From an uncultured Anaerofilum sp. (GTDB taxonomy: Bacteria > Bacillota > Clostridia > Oscillospirales > Ruminococcaceae), in the NCBI GenBank assembly GCA_944385935.1, contig CALWZC010000007.1, forward strand, positions 1 through 64,000: DNA of 64,000 nt. The letters run 5' to 3'. The translations under genes were made by a program, and so were the position numbers. Under the pieces are notes generated by a model. The model worked only from the letters and a program-made list of their open reading frames with translations. It searched no databases and was not told the origin of the DNA. Within the stretch, counting starts at the first letter, position 1, and each line of letters begins with the position of its first letter. This document shows, in pieces, positions 16,802-25,026 of the stretch.

Positions 16802-17995
16802 TTAATCTTCTCGTTCTTCCCAAAGTTGCTCTAACAACATAAATTTAAATGGCATAGTATAGGGGCCAACGGGATTTTCTTTTAGCTGTTTATAAATTCT
16901 ATTGCGACGTTCCACTTGGCTTCTGGGGTTTCCTACTCTAGAGCTCCAACTCGTATATCCTGCAAGATAATTTTCGCACAAATCCTCCCAAGAGGAAAAT
17001 TCCAACTGAATTTTTCGTCCTATTTGGCAAGACCATGTACGCATTTCTTGACGGTCTATGTAATCACACAAGAAAAAGCAACCCAACAATTGTATTGCGC
17101 GACACCAATCCCACGCATAGGAAGCATGGTCTGCGCCGCTGTAACCTCCGGGGGCGGTCAGTTCTTGCACCATTCTTCTGCCATCATCCGCATTGTTAAT
17201 GCTCCAATCTCTGGATAGAAGTTCTTTCATCATCTTTTGATTTTTAGGAATTTTAGGCATTCCAGCAATCAGTTTTTCATCCTCCATGGTGTATGCCCAC
17301 ATTGCATAGGTTGCCAGACACCATCTTTCTGTGTCATCCTTTGGCTTTGTAGAATTGGCTGTTTCATAATACTTTTTCACAAAGATTTCTGGGGGGAACC
17401 AGCCTCGTCTTACCCCTTCTCTGCGAATTATCCACAAAAATAGAGCAAAGAAAAATAGCAGTGCAATAGAAAATATTTGGCTAGAGGCACGATTTGTAGA
17501 AGGAACATTGCCAAAGTCCCCCTGCATATCAATGTAGTGAGAAAAATCTGTTAGGCTACCCTGATAGTAGGATTCATATTCCTTTTTCTCTTTTGCAGAA
17601 TGTTTCCATTCCACCCATTTTCCAATGGGAAGGCGCACCTTGTATTCATCTTCAAATTCCTGTACAGCGTCTTGATTGACCAATGCTGCAACAATTTCCC
17701 CACTGGGCATAAACACCTTATAGTAGTAAGTTCCATCCAGTGGAAGGGTACTATTCAGAACTGATACTTCTACTGTAAACTCGTCCATTTTTACCATATC
17801 TGCAATGGACTGAGCCACCGGAATGTCTTCTCCTGCTTGAGAACCAATACTCCCCTCGGAAAGGTCAACCATTCCCATTTGTGCCTGATACACAACCGAT
17901 TCAAGGGATATGGACAACAAAAAGGCAATAATGGCTGCTGGTATTATTGCAACAAATATAGAAACCGCCATGTTCAATGAAACTTTTCCCCGCAT
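16802..17995 (-). CDS. DUF1266-containing membrane protein
   Basis: A 397-residue protein with one transmembrane helix at the N-terminus (about residues 9-31), an external domain of about 150 residues, a second helix near 178-195 (IFSIALLFFFALFLWII), and a cytoplasmic C-terminal domain. The latter matches the DUF1266 pattern: AYAWDWCRAIQLLGCF, then RKIQLEFSSWEDLCENYLAGY. DUF1266 proteins have no established function. AGGAGGAATTTTT precedes the ATG at 17995; the longer frame upstream has no ribosome binding site and runs through the promoter region. It is divergent from a two-gene membrane operon. Confidence 0.8.
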   Translation of the reverse strand: MRGKVSLNMAVSIFVAIIPAAIIAFLLSISLESVVYQAQMGMVDLSEGSIGSQAGEDIPVAQSIADMVKMDEFTVEVSVLNSTLPLDGTYYYKVFMPSGEIVAALVNQDAVQEFEDEYKVRLPIGKWVEWKHSAKEKKEYESYYQGSLTDFSHYIDMQGDFGNVPSTNRASSQIFSIALLFFFALFLWIIRREGVRRGWFPPEIFVKKYYETANSTKPKDDTERWCLATYAMWAYTMEDEKLIAGMPKIPKNQKMMKELLSRDWSINNADDGRRMVQELTAPGGYSGADHASYAWDWCRAIQLLGCFFLCDYIDRQEMRTWSCQIGRKIQLEFSSWEDLCENYLAGYTSWSSRVGNPRSQVERRNRIYKQLKENPVGPYTMPFKFMLLEQLWEERED

Positions 17996-18097
17996 AAAAA
18001 TTCCTCCTAGTTTATTTATACTACTTTTATTATAAATACTACGGAAAAGTATTTCAATAATACATGAAAAATTTATTTTTAAAATATCTATATTCCA

Positions 18098-18126
18098 TTG
18101 ACAAAACACAAACAACTGCCTATAAT
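18098..18126 (+). promoter_or_regulatory. Perfect consensus sigma-A promoter of the 18.2-kb membrane operon
   Basis: TTGACA (18098-18103), 17 nt, TATAAT (18121-18126). The last T of the -10 element is the first base of the TGAACATTGTTCA palindrome, so a bound repressor would block initiation. Confidence 0.85.
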
Positions 18127-18138
18127 GAACATTGTTCA
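18126..18138. promoter_or_regulatory. Operator palindrome 1 (TGAACATTGTTCA)
   Basis: Perfect dyad TGAAC-ATT-GTTCA covering the predicted transcription start. An identical 13-mer occurs at 18193. The spacing GAAC-N3-GTTC differs from the SOS box (GAAC-N4-GTTC) and looks like a TetR-type operator. No TetR gene is in the window. Confidence 0.7.
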
Positions 18139-18192
18139 ATATTATAACTTGTATGGGGCCAAAAGGTTCCATACGATGTTTTTATCTTATTT

Positions 18193-18205
18193 TGAACATT
18201 GTTCA
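18193..18205. promoter_or_regulatory. Operator palindrome 2 (TGAACATTGTTCA)
   Basis: Exact copy of the palindrome at 18126, 67 bp downstream and 19 bp before the first start codon. Between them GTATGG (18151-18156) and CCATAC (18169-18174) form a further imperfect dyad. Confidence 0.65.
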
Positions 18206-18223
18206 TATTGAAAGGAGAGAACT

Positions 18224-18667
18224 ATGAAGGTACAACGAAAGAATCTTTTGTTGCTAGCCTGTCTTGTATGGACAGCAGCAGGTTTTAATATTTTTCGCAT
18301 TGGCATTTTGTCCTATAAAGACCATTTATCTGTTATCAATTTGCTTTTATCTGCGGTTGTATTCGGCATTTTCCAATATTTTATTTTTGGCAAGCTGGTA
18401 AAAAAGCACACAACACGGATTATCGCTTATAAAGAAGAAAAGCAATTTTTCCTAAAGTTCTTTGATGTAAAATCCTTTATTATCATGGCCATTATGATGG
18501 GCGGCGGTATTGCTCTGCGTGCTTTCAAGATTGCTCCAGAAGTATTCATTGCAGTATTCTATTCTGGCTTGGGAGCCTCTTTACTCTTGGCAGGGATTTT
18601 ATTCGGAAAAAACCGTTGGCAGGCAGAGCATTCTGCTTTTCATACAAGCACAAATTCTATTCAATAA
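18224..18667 (+). CDS. Small integral membrane protein, 147 residues
   Basis: An uncharacterised protein with about four hydrophobic helices (residues 7-26, 34-54, 85-102, 108-126) and a charged cytoplasmic loop, KKHTTRIIAYKEEKQFFLKFF. AAAGGAGAG precedes the ATG. It is the first gene of a two-gene operon with another membrane protein 15 nt downstream, under a consensus promoter flanked by two identical palindromes. No catalytic motif is visible. TetR-controlled membrane protein pairs are often involved in drug or envelope-stress responses, which is only a context-based suggestion. Confidence 0.75.
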   Translation: MKVQRKNLLLLACLVWTAAGFNIFRIGILSYKDHLSVINLLLSAVVFGIFQYFIFGKLVKKHTTRIIAYKEEKQFFLKFFDVKSFIIMAIMMGGGIALRAFKIAPEVFIAVFYSGLGASLLLAGILFGKNRWQAEHSAFHTSTNSIQ

Positions 18668-18682
18668 AAAAGGAGAATTTTT

Positions 18683-19345
18683 ATGCAAGCAATTGTAGAA
18701 ACCCTATTTGATGTGGTCTACCTCACTTTGGTAATTTCTATTGGAATTACCATGATTCGCAAAAGCAAAGACAACACACAATTTCGGCTTTTTGGTATTA
18801 TGGCGGTAGTGTTGGGACTGGGAGATTCCTTCCATCTAGTTCCCCGTGCTCTTGCTTTATGTACCACCGGTTTGGAAAACTATACTGTTGCTTTGGGTTT
18901 GGGCAAGTGGATTACCTCTGTAACAATGACTATTTTTTATTTGTTGCTTTACTATGTGTGGAGAAAGCGTTACAATGTGCAAGGTCAAAACCAAATTACC
19001 GCAGCCGTTTATATCCTGTGTGCTTTGCGAGTTGCCCTGTGCATGATGCCACAAAATGACTGGCTTAGTGCAACAGCTCCTCTTTCTTGGGGTATCTATC
19101 GCAATATTCCCTTTGCATTGCTGGGGCTTTTGATTATTGTGTTGTTCTATCAAAGTGCCAAAAAGAACAAGGATACCGCTTTTCGGTGGATGTGGTTGAC
19201 CATTGTGCTGAGTTTTGGTTTTTATATTCCTGTGGTGCTGTGGGCAGATGTTTACCCTTTGGTTGGTATACTAATGATTCCCAAAACTTGCGCCTATGTA
19301 TGGACAGTTCTCATTGGTTATAATGCTATGAAAAAAGAAATGTAA
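18683..19345 (+). CDS. Polytopic membrane protein, 220 residues
   Basis: An uncharacterised membrane protein with about seven hydrophobic helices, beginning DVVYLTLVISIGITMI (residues 9-24) and ending near KTCAYVWTVLIGYNAM. The regular seven-helix layout with the motif GDSFHLVPR near residue 57 suggests one conserved family. I do not know a function for it. AAAAGGAG precedes the ATG and the gene is 15 nt from its partner, so the two are co-expressed. The operon ends in the long hairpin at 19367-19431. Confidence 0.75.
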   Translation: MQAIVETLFDVVYLTLVISIGITMIRKSKDNTQFRLFGIMAVVLGLGDSFHLVPRALALCTTGLENYTVALGLGKWITSVTMTIFYLLLYYVWRKRYNVQGQNQITAAVYILCALRVALCMMPQNDWLSATAPLSWGIYRNIPFALLGLLIIVLFYQSAKKNKDTAFRWMWLTIVLSFGFYIPVVLWADVYPLVGILMIPKTCAYVWTVLIGYNAMKKEM

Positions 19346-19366
19346 GGAATGTAAGGAATAAAATAT

Positions 19367-19431
19367 ACACAAAGAAATAGTACCTAGAGGGCAATTCCAG
19401 CTTGCTCTTCGGGTGCTGTTTCTCTTTGTGT
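19367..19431. repeat. 65-nt near-continuous hairpin between convergent genes
   Basis: ACACAAAGAAATAGTACC (19367-19384) pairs, with G-U pairs and a 2-nt bulge, with 19411-19431, and GAGGGCAA (19387-19394) with TTGCTCTT (19402-19409) around loop TTCCAGC. There is no T-run on the plus strand and only TATATTTTATT on the minus strand. It may be a bidirectional terminator, a small RNA, or a decayed inverted-repeat element. Confidence 0.5.
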
Positions 19432-19489
19432 AAAAGTAGTGCTACCATAAGCAGCCTAAAATGTTATGTAAAACCTTTGAAAATTACAA

Positions 19490-19816
19490 TTACCATCGTT
19501 TCATATTTTTCTTAAATTTATTGATATACACAGATTTTAATTCCTCTGAGGATATACCATAGCACAAAAGAATATCATTATAGTACATAAGAACATCTGC
19601 CAATTCTTCAACCAAGTTTTTTCTTAAATGTTCATCTGTGATAGTTTTTGTTTCCCCATTCTTTTTGACGATATCAATTACTTCCCCTATTTCCCCTATC
19701 ATCCAAAGTATTTTGTTTTTTCCTGTTTCTGGACAGATAGGTTCCCATTTATCCTTATATTTATCTTGTAGAATTCTTTGCATTTCTTGCATCTCGTTTA
19801 TACTAAAATCAGCCAT
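19490..19816 (-). CDS. MazG-like nucleotide pyrophosphohydrolase
   Basis: A 108-residue all-helical protein of the MazG/dUTPase-like superfamily. The metal-binding pattern is visible as GEIGEVIDIVKK near residue 45 and EELADVLMYYND near 73, that is ExxE followed by ExxD. Such enzymes hydrolyse non-canonical nucleoside triphosphates to monophosphates and pyrophosphate. ATGGAGG about 10 nt before ATG 19816 fixes the start; a longer frame to 19891 overlaps the neighbouring terminator. It is a single gene that converges on the membrane operon. The natural substrate is not known. Confidence 0.75.
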   Translation of the reverse strand: MADFSINEMQEMQRILQDKYKDKWEPICPETGKNKILWMIGEIGEVIDIVKKNGETKTITDEHLRKNLVEELADVLMYYNDILLCYGISSEELKSVYINKFKKNMKRW

Positions 19817-19876
19817 ATATTTTCCTCCATCTGTTACATTTTCCTTTATTATACTATACCTATCTTGTATATCACA

Positions 19877-19905
19877 AAAAAGGCAGCCCAAAGGCTGCCT
19901 TTTGC
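19877..19905 (-). terminator. Terminator of spoIVB
   Basis: AGGCAGCC (19881-19888), loop CAAA, GGCTGCCT (19893-19900), with A-runs and T-runs on both sides. On the minus strand it directly follows the spoIVB stop codon. Confidence 0.9.
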
Positions 19906-21120
19906 TTATCCTGCTAGTTGTTTTTGTGCCACACTTTCAGCACTGTTTACCATATTTTCTGCAAAAATACCAAATCCACGGGTGGAGTCATTAACCAACA
20001 CATGGGTAACAGCCCCTACTAATTTGCCATCCTGAATAATGGGGCTGCCACTCATCCCTTGGACAATTCCCCCTGTTTTTTCCAGTAGGGTTTTATCTGT
20101 AATCTTCACCACAAGGTCACGGTTGGGCTGATTTCCAGTTAGCTTTGCTTGTTCAATTTCCACTTCATAGGCGTGAGGGCCAGTGTTGTCAATGGTGGTA
20201 TAAATAAAGGCTTTGCCTTTTTTTACATCTTGCTTATTTGCTACCGGGTAGGAGGTGGCCGCCGGCATTGTTCCAATAAATCCATATACTCCATTGGCTC
20301 CATTCAACTGTATATCCCCCATCACTGCCCCTGAAAAGCTACCCTGTAATTCTCCGGGACTGCCTACGGCACCTTTTTTCACTCCTGTAATTTCTACAGG
20401 AACAATCTCTCCCGAAAGCAACCCAATCTGTTGACCAGTATCGGAATCACTAATAGAATGGCCCAATCCGGCATATACATTTTTTTTAGGTTCTACAAAG
20501 GTCAAGGTGCCAATGCCTGCCGAGGAATCTCTCACCCATACACCAATGCGCCAGATTCCTTTTTCTGCGTCCATAACAGGTTGTAGACTGGTTTTATATT
20601 GAATTTGATTTCGGGCATAGGTCACAGTGATGGGCCTTCCATTGGCTTGTTCTACTGCTTGTTGCACCTGAGAATTTCCTGTGGCAGGAATCCCATCCAT
20701 TTCCACCAGTACATCTCCCATGCGCAACCCTGCCTCTTTGCCGGGATTGCGCCAGCCCTCGTTTGTGTAAATATCAGAAAATCCCACCACCATAGCACCA
20801 TCTGCAAACATTTTTATTCCAAAGGGAGTGCCACAAACCAACACTTGTTTTTGCTCTTCACGAACAGTATGAACCGTTTTTAGGGGAATTATCCCAAAAA
20901 GCCCCAAAGTTTGGCTTTGGCTTTCAGAGGTTTGTACCGCAGTGGCACCCTTTTCCTCCATTGGAACAAGATAAGGCATATTGGCAAAGGAAAGTTCTTG
21001 CCCCGGTTGAAGGGTCAGCGTGTCGGGAATTTCGCTGCGAATAAATAGCGTCAAGGCACAGGCTGCCGCCAATGCGCCACTAACCGCTTTCACCATACGC
21101 AACCATATTGTTTTATGCAC
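19906..21120 (-). CDS. spoIVB: SpoIVB, PDZ-containing serine peptidase of the sporulation sigma-K checkpoint
   Basis: A 404-residue exported serine peptidase of family S55. The order is an N-terminal hydrophobic anchor (residues about 8-25), a PDZ domain (about 105-175, GLRMGDVLVEMDG), and the peptidase domain. The catalytic His is in GLGHSISD near 219 and the Ser in GMSGSPIIQDGKLVGAVTHV near 357. In spore formers the mother cell and forespore communicate by SpoIVB cleaving SpoIVFA to allow pro-sigma-K processing; in Clostridia the downstream target may differ. I place the start at GTG 21120, 8 nt after GGGAGG, since the longer frame starts within the leader. The leader holds a 13-bp inverted repeat over that signal and a sigma-F/G-like promoter. 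Its presence marks the organism as a spore former. Confidence 0.93.
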   Translation of the reverse strand: MHKTIWLRMVKAVSGALAAACALTLFIRSEIPDTLTLQPGQELSFANMPYLVPMEEKGATAVQTSESQSQTLGLFGIIPLKTVHTVREEQKQVLVCGTPFGIKMFADGAMVVGFSDIYTNEGWRNPGKEAGLRMGDVLVEMDGIPATGNSQVQQAVEQANGRPITVTYARNQIQYKTSLQPVMDAEKGIWRIGVWVRDSSAGIGTLTFVEPKKNVYAGLGHSISDSDTGQQIGLLSGEIVPVEITGVKKGAVGSPGELQGSFSGAVMGDIQLNGANGVYGFIGTMPAATSYPVANKQDVKKGKAFIYTTIDNTGPHAYEVEIEQAKLTGNQPNRDLVVKITDKTLLEKTGGIVQGMSGSPIIQDGKLVGAVTHVLVNDSTRGFGIFAENMVNSAESVAQKQLAG

Positions 21121-21125
21121 ATTGC

Positions 21126-21207
21126 ATTCCTCCCACAATTCAAAAAAGTAGGTTCTTTCCGGCATAGTATTTGCCAGTGTGACCTATTTTATTCTTGTGG
21201 GAGGAAT
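21126..21207 (-). promoter_or_regulatory. 13-bp inverted repeat able to hide the spoIVB ribosome binding site
   Basis: ATTCCTCCCACAA and TTGTGGGAGGAAT occur as a perfect 13-bp pair at 21126-21138 and 21195-21207. On a transcript reading in from the ATPase gene the pairing would cover GGGAGG of spoIVB. A transcript starting from the candidate promoter inside the loop would lack the upstream arm. Confidence 0.65.
21165..21194 (-). promoter_or_regulatory. Candidate sigma-F/sigma-G promoter of spoIVB
   Basis: On the minus strand GAATA (21194-21190), an 18-nt spacer and AATACTA (21171-21165), close to the forespore consensus GYATA-N16-18-CATNNTA. spoIVB is a forespore gene in Bacillus. A 14-nt direct repeat CTATTTTATTCTTG occurs at 21184-21197 and 21222-21235. 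Confidence 0.4.
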
Positions 21208-21226
21208 TTTGTAGCATGATTCTATT

Positions 21227-23701
21227 TTATTCTTGAGAACCCTTCGGAAAAAGTTTGCGAAGGATGGCCGCTAACACAGGGCTTGCCAGTACTCCCCCAA
21301 TAACCATAGCCAAAGGCATTCCAGATACCGAAGCAGTGCCGCAAATATTTTGCAAAATTGGTAGATACACACTAGCTGCGGCGGCAGCCATGCTTGCCAT
21401 AGTTGCCAACAATAAAGCAGGATTTCCACCTAGGCGGAGTCCTTTTCCACGGCATTCAAAAATATGCAGCATTTGACTAAATACAATGGTCAAAAAACAA
21501 GCACTGCGGGCAGTTTGTAGGTCTGCTCCAACATACAAGGAACCGGCATACACTGCACTGGACAAAGCACCCAGCAAAATCCCTCGCAAAAGGATGGTTT
21601 TGGTTAAACCATGAGCAAAAAGGCTTTCTTCTTTAGGGCGAGGAGGGTGGTGCATCAACCCCTTTGCAGGAGGTTCCATGCCCAAAGCAATGGCAGGTAA
21701 TCCATCTGTAAGCAGGTTTACCAACAAAATTTGGATGGGCAACAGACTTACAGGTAACCCCATTAAAATTACAAATAACATTCCGGTTACTTCGCCCAAA
21801 TTGCTGGTAAGAAGATAGCGAATAAAACGGCGGATATTTTGGTAGATAACTCGACCTTCTTCCACTGCCGAAACGATGGTTGCAAAGTTATCATCCAACA
21901 ACACAACCCCCGCCGCTTGCCGTGTCACATCGGTTCCGCTTTTTCCCATGGCTACCCCTATATCTGCCTGACGCAGAGCCGGCGCATCGTTTACTCCGTC
22001 CCCTGTCATAGCGGTAACTTTTCCGGCGGCTTGGTATGCCTTTACAATCCGCAACTTGTGGGCAGGGGTAACACGAGCATATACAGATACCTCTTGACAG
22101 CACTGCACCAAATCTTGTTGGGACATGGCATCCAATTGTGCACCTGTCAACACTCTATCCCCTTGTTGCCAAATTCCCACCTGTGCGGCAATGGCTGCGG
22201 CGGTATCTCGGTGGTCACCTGTAATCATAACGGGGCGGATTCCTGCTTGACGACATAACGCCACAGCAGGAGCCACTTGGGGGCGGGGCGGGTCTATCAG
22301 TCCGGCAAATCCCAGCAAACAAAGTTGCTGTTCTCCCTTTTCTGGGCTGCCGGTGGTAATGGCAATCACTCGCAAGGCTTGCCCTGCCATCCATTCCAAG
22401 ACCATGCGGATTTTCCCTTTGTCTGCTTGGGTAAGAGGAAGTTTCCCTTTTTCTGTCCAAATGCTGCTACAGCGGTCTAATAGAATATCAGGAGCACCTT
22501 TGCAATAAAACTTTTTCTCTCCTTGGAATTTTACCAACACGCTCATACGTTTTCGGGTGGAATCAAAGGGATTTTCGTCTATGAGCTGTACACTATTTTT
22601 AGGCAATGAAAAATGCTCTTTTGCAGCTGCCACCATTGCGGATTCTGTGGGGTTTCCATTGTCAGACAAACCGCTACACAAGGCCACTGCTTGCCAAAAC
22701 TCTTTTTCTAGCAGTGTTTCTTTTCCCTTTTGGCTGGGCTGTGGAAGGAATTTATCATATATCCATACATTGCAAACCTTCATGCGGTTTTCGGTGATGG
22801 TTCCGGTTTTATCGCTACAAATTACCGAAGCACAGCCCAAAGTTTCCACGGCGTGAAGTTTTCGGATAACGGCACCACGCTTTAAGATTCTTCCAGTGCT
22901 TAGAGCCAGTACAATGGTCACAATGGCTGGTAATCCCTCTGGAATGGCTGCCACTGCCAAAGATACTCCTGTCAGGAGCATTTGCAGCAAATCTCCTCCT
23001 TGCAGCCAGCCCAAAGCTGCCACTGCCAAACAGATAACTACACAAGCGGCTGCCACCACAGTGCCCAGTTGTTTCAAACGTTGCTGCAACAGGGTAGGTG
23101 GTTCTTGTGCCTCCTGCACCAAACCAGCGATTTTGCCCATTTCCGTTTGCATACCAATTTTAGTGACAATGCCCTTTCCGTATCCTTGGGAAACGGCACA
23201 TCCCATATAGAGGGAATCCCCTTCTTTTTTATGTACTGGTACACTTTCTCCGGTCAGCATGGATTCATCACAAGAAAGGTGTCTCCCCTCCAAAAGTTTG
23301 CAATCTGCTGGAATACGGTTTCCTGTGTTTAACAGTACAATATCCCCTTCCACCAGTTCTTGTGCGTCAATTTGTTGTTTTTGCCCCTCTCGAATCACCA
23401 AAGCCGCTGGTGCGCTGAGTTGTTCCAAAGCCTCTAGGGTTTTTTCGGTGCGCAGTTCCTGAAAAAAGCCCAATAGTGCATTGACCAACACAATGAGCAA
23501 AATGGTAATTGCCTCTGCGCCCTCTCCCATAAACACCGAAATAACCGTTGCAACCCCCAAAATAAGAATCATTACATCCTTAAACTGAGAAAAAAACAAG
23601 GCTGCAAGATTGGTTTTATGTCCAGATTCCAATTGATTTTTTCCTTGTTTCTGTTGCTTTTCCCACACCTGTTGTCGGGTTAGTCCTTGGTAGTTTTCCA
23701 T
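21227..23701 (-). CDS. P-type calcium-transporting ATPase (type IIA)
   Basis: An 824-residue cation pump of the SERCA/PMR1 class. In order: a cytoplasmic N-terminal segment, an actuator domain with TGES (in MLTGESVPVHKKEGD), the transmembrane motif PEGLPAIVTIVLAL, the phosphorylation site DKTGT with Asp near residue 296, the nucleotide-binding KGAPD motif, the hinge GDGVNDAPAL, and C-terminal helices. It exports Ca2+ (or Mn2+) from the cytoplasm. GGAGGG 6 nt before ATG 23701 decides the start over an ATG 15 codons upstream. It lies directly upstream of spoIVB on the same strand, 106 nt before its start codon and without a clear terminator, so read-through is likely. Confidence 0.93.
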   Translation of the reverse strand: MENYQGLTRQQVWEKQQKQGKNQLESGHKTNLAALFFSQFKDVMILILGVATVISVFMGEGAEAITILLIVLVNALLGFFQELRTEKTLEALEQLSAPAALVIREGQKQQIDAQELVEGDIVLLNTGNRIPADCKLLEGRHLSCDESMLTGESVPVHKKEGDSLYMGCAVSQGYGKGIVTKIGMQTEMGKIAGLVQEAQEPPTLLQQRLKQLGTVVAAACVVICLAVAALGWLQGGDLLQMLLTGVSLAVAAIPEGLPAIVTIVLALSTGRILKRGAVIRKLHAVETLGCASVICSDKTGTITENRMKVCNVWIYDKFLPQPSQKGKETLLEKEFWQAVALCSGLSDNGNPTESAMVAAAKEHFSLPKNSVQLIDENPFDSTRKRMSVLVKFQGEKKFYCKGAPDILLDRCSSIWTEKGKLPLTQADKGKIRMVLEWMAGQALRVIAITTGSPEKGEQQLCLLGFAGLIDPPRPQVAPAVALCRQAGIRPVMITGDHRDTAAAIAAQVGIWQQGDRVLTGAQLDAMSQQDLVQCCQEVSVYARVTPAHKLRIVKAYQAAGKVTAMTGDGVNDAPALRQADIGVAMGKSGTDVTRQAAGVVLLDDNFATIVSAVEEGRVIYQNIRRFIRYLLTSNLGEVTGMLFVILMGLPVSLLPIQILLVNLLTDGLPAIALGMEPPAKGLMHHPPRPKEESLFAHGLTKTILLRGILLGALSSAVYAGSLYVGADLQTARSACFLTIVFSQMLHIFECRGKGLRLGGNPALLLATMASMAAAAASVYLPILQNICGTASVSGMPLAMVIGGVLASPVLAAILRKLFPKGSQE

Positions 23702-23810
23702 GCCATTCCCTCCGTTTCCATACCATTGTATGAACAAAAAGGGCAAGCTATTCCTTTGAATTCACCATAAAAATTCTTCCTGTCAACAGGCTTTTTTGTT
23801 GCTGTTGCTC

Positions 23811-23839
23811 TTGACGAAGCTAGATGTTTTTGGTATAAA
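23811..23839 (+). promoter_or_regulatory. Sigma-A promoter of ddh
   Basis: TTGACG (23811-23816), a 17-nt spacer, TATAAA (23834-23839), 80 nt before the ddh ATG. Confidence 0.6.
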
Positions 23840-23918
23840 AAACTCAAAAGATTTTTTCTTCTACATATTACTCATGTAAACAACACAATCAAGATAACAG
23901 AAAGAAGGATTTATTTTT

Positions 23919-24906
23919 ATGACCATCCGCGTTGGTATTCTTGGCTATGGCAATCTGGGCAAAGGGGTTGAATGTGCTATCAAACAAAACCCCGATATGC
24001 AGTTGACTGCTATTTTTACTCGCCGTGACCCCCCAATCTCTGCAAATTCTCACCCCCAATGTACCTGTATACAAAGCCGCTGATGCTGAGGCATACAAGG
24101 ATTTGGTAGATGTTCTGATTTTGTGCGGTGGAAGTGCCACCGACCTGCCCCACCAAACCCCAGAGTTTGCCCAGTGGTTCCATGTGGTAGATAGCTTTGA
24201 CACCCATGCTGCCATTCCCGAACATTTTCAAGCAGTTGACCAACAAGCCAAAGAAAACAGCAAAGTTGCTCTTATCTCTTGTGGATGGGACCCCGGTATG
24301 TTTTCCCTCAATCGTTTGTATGCCAGTGCTATTTTGCCATGTGGCACCGACTATACCTTCTGGGGCAAAGGAGTAAGCCAAGGGCACTCCGACGCCATCC
24401 GCCGCATTGAGGGGGTAAAAGATGCCCGTCAATATACCATTCCTGTGGAGGCTGCACTAGAGGCAGTTCGCAGCGGTTCGGCCCCTGCACTTACCACCCG
24501 CCAAAAGCACACCCGTGAATGCTTTGTTGTAGCGGAAGAAGGAGCCGACTTACAAAGAATCCAGCATGAAATTGTGACCATGCCCAACTATTTTGCAGAT
24601 TATGACACCACTGTACACTTTATCAGCCAAGAGGAGCTAGAAAAAAATCACAGCGGCATTCCTCATGGAGGTTTTGTCATTCGTACTGGAAAAACTGGCT
24701 GGAACGAGGAACACAACCATGTGGTAGAATACAGCTTGAAGTTGGACTCTAACCCAGAGTTTACCGCTTCTGTTATTGTTGCCTATGCTCGTGCTGTCTA
24801 TCGCATGGCACAAAAGCAGGATTTTGGTTGCAAAACTGTTTTTGATGTGGCTCCCGCTTTGTTGAGTCCTCTTTCTGGTGAAGAACTGCGAAAGAAAATG
24901 CTGTAA
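23919..24906 (+). pseudogene. ddh: meso-diaminopimelate dehydrogenase, frameshifted at a C6 run
   Basis: Ddh reductively aminates tetrahydrodipicolinate to meso-diaminopimelate for lysine and peptidoglycan synthesis. The first 37 codons from ATG 23919 (after AGAAGGA) encode the nucleotide-binding start VGILGYGNLGKG and end LTAIFTRRDP. The rest of the enzyme continues in the next frame from QSLQILTPNVPVYK to the stop at 24906, including ILCGGSATDLP and SCGWDPGMFSLNR. Removing one C from the six at 24029-24034 joins them into a protein of about 328 residues, the normal family length. Nothing else in the gene is decayed, so a homopolymer sequencing error, a very recent mutation or slippage are all possible. 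A shorter product from ATG 24025 would lack the NADPH-binding fold. Confidence 0.85.
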
Positions 24907-24945
24907 TGGGGATTTTCTTTCCTATTGGAAAATCCGGTAATTTCG

Positions 24946-24974
24946 TTGAATTTTGCAGAAAGATGTAGTATAAT
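24946..24974 (+). promoter_or_regulatory. Sigma-A promoter of the TSCPD gene
   Basis: TTGAAT (24946-24951), 17 nt, TATAAT (24969-24974), followed by the ATG 53 nt downstream. Confidence 0.65.
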
Positions 24975-25026
24975 GGGGGCAGTGTCCCTATGGACAGTAT
25001 TATGTTGAGAGAAAAGGAAGTTGAAA

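Noticed and set aside
18126-18205. TGAACATTGTTCA sites as LexA/SOS boxes
   Set aside because: The SOS box of Firmicutes has GAAC-N4-GTTC; these have three bases between half-sites, and the genes are not DNA-repair genes.
23779-23797. CCTGTCAACAGG hairpin with a T-run as a terminator
   Set aside because: The stem is 4 bp and no plus-strand gene precedes it; most likely chance.
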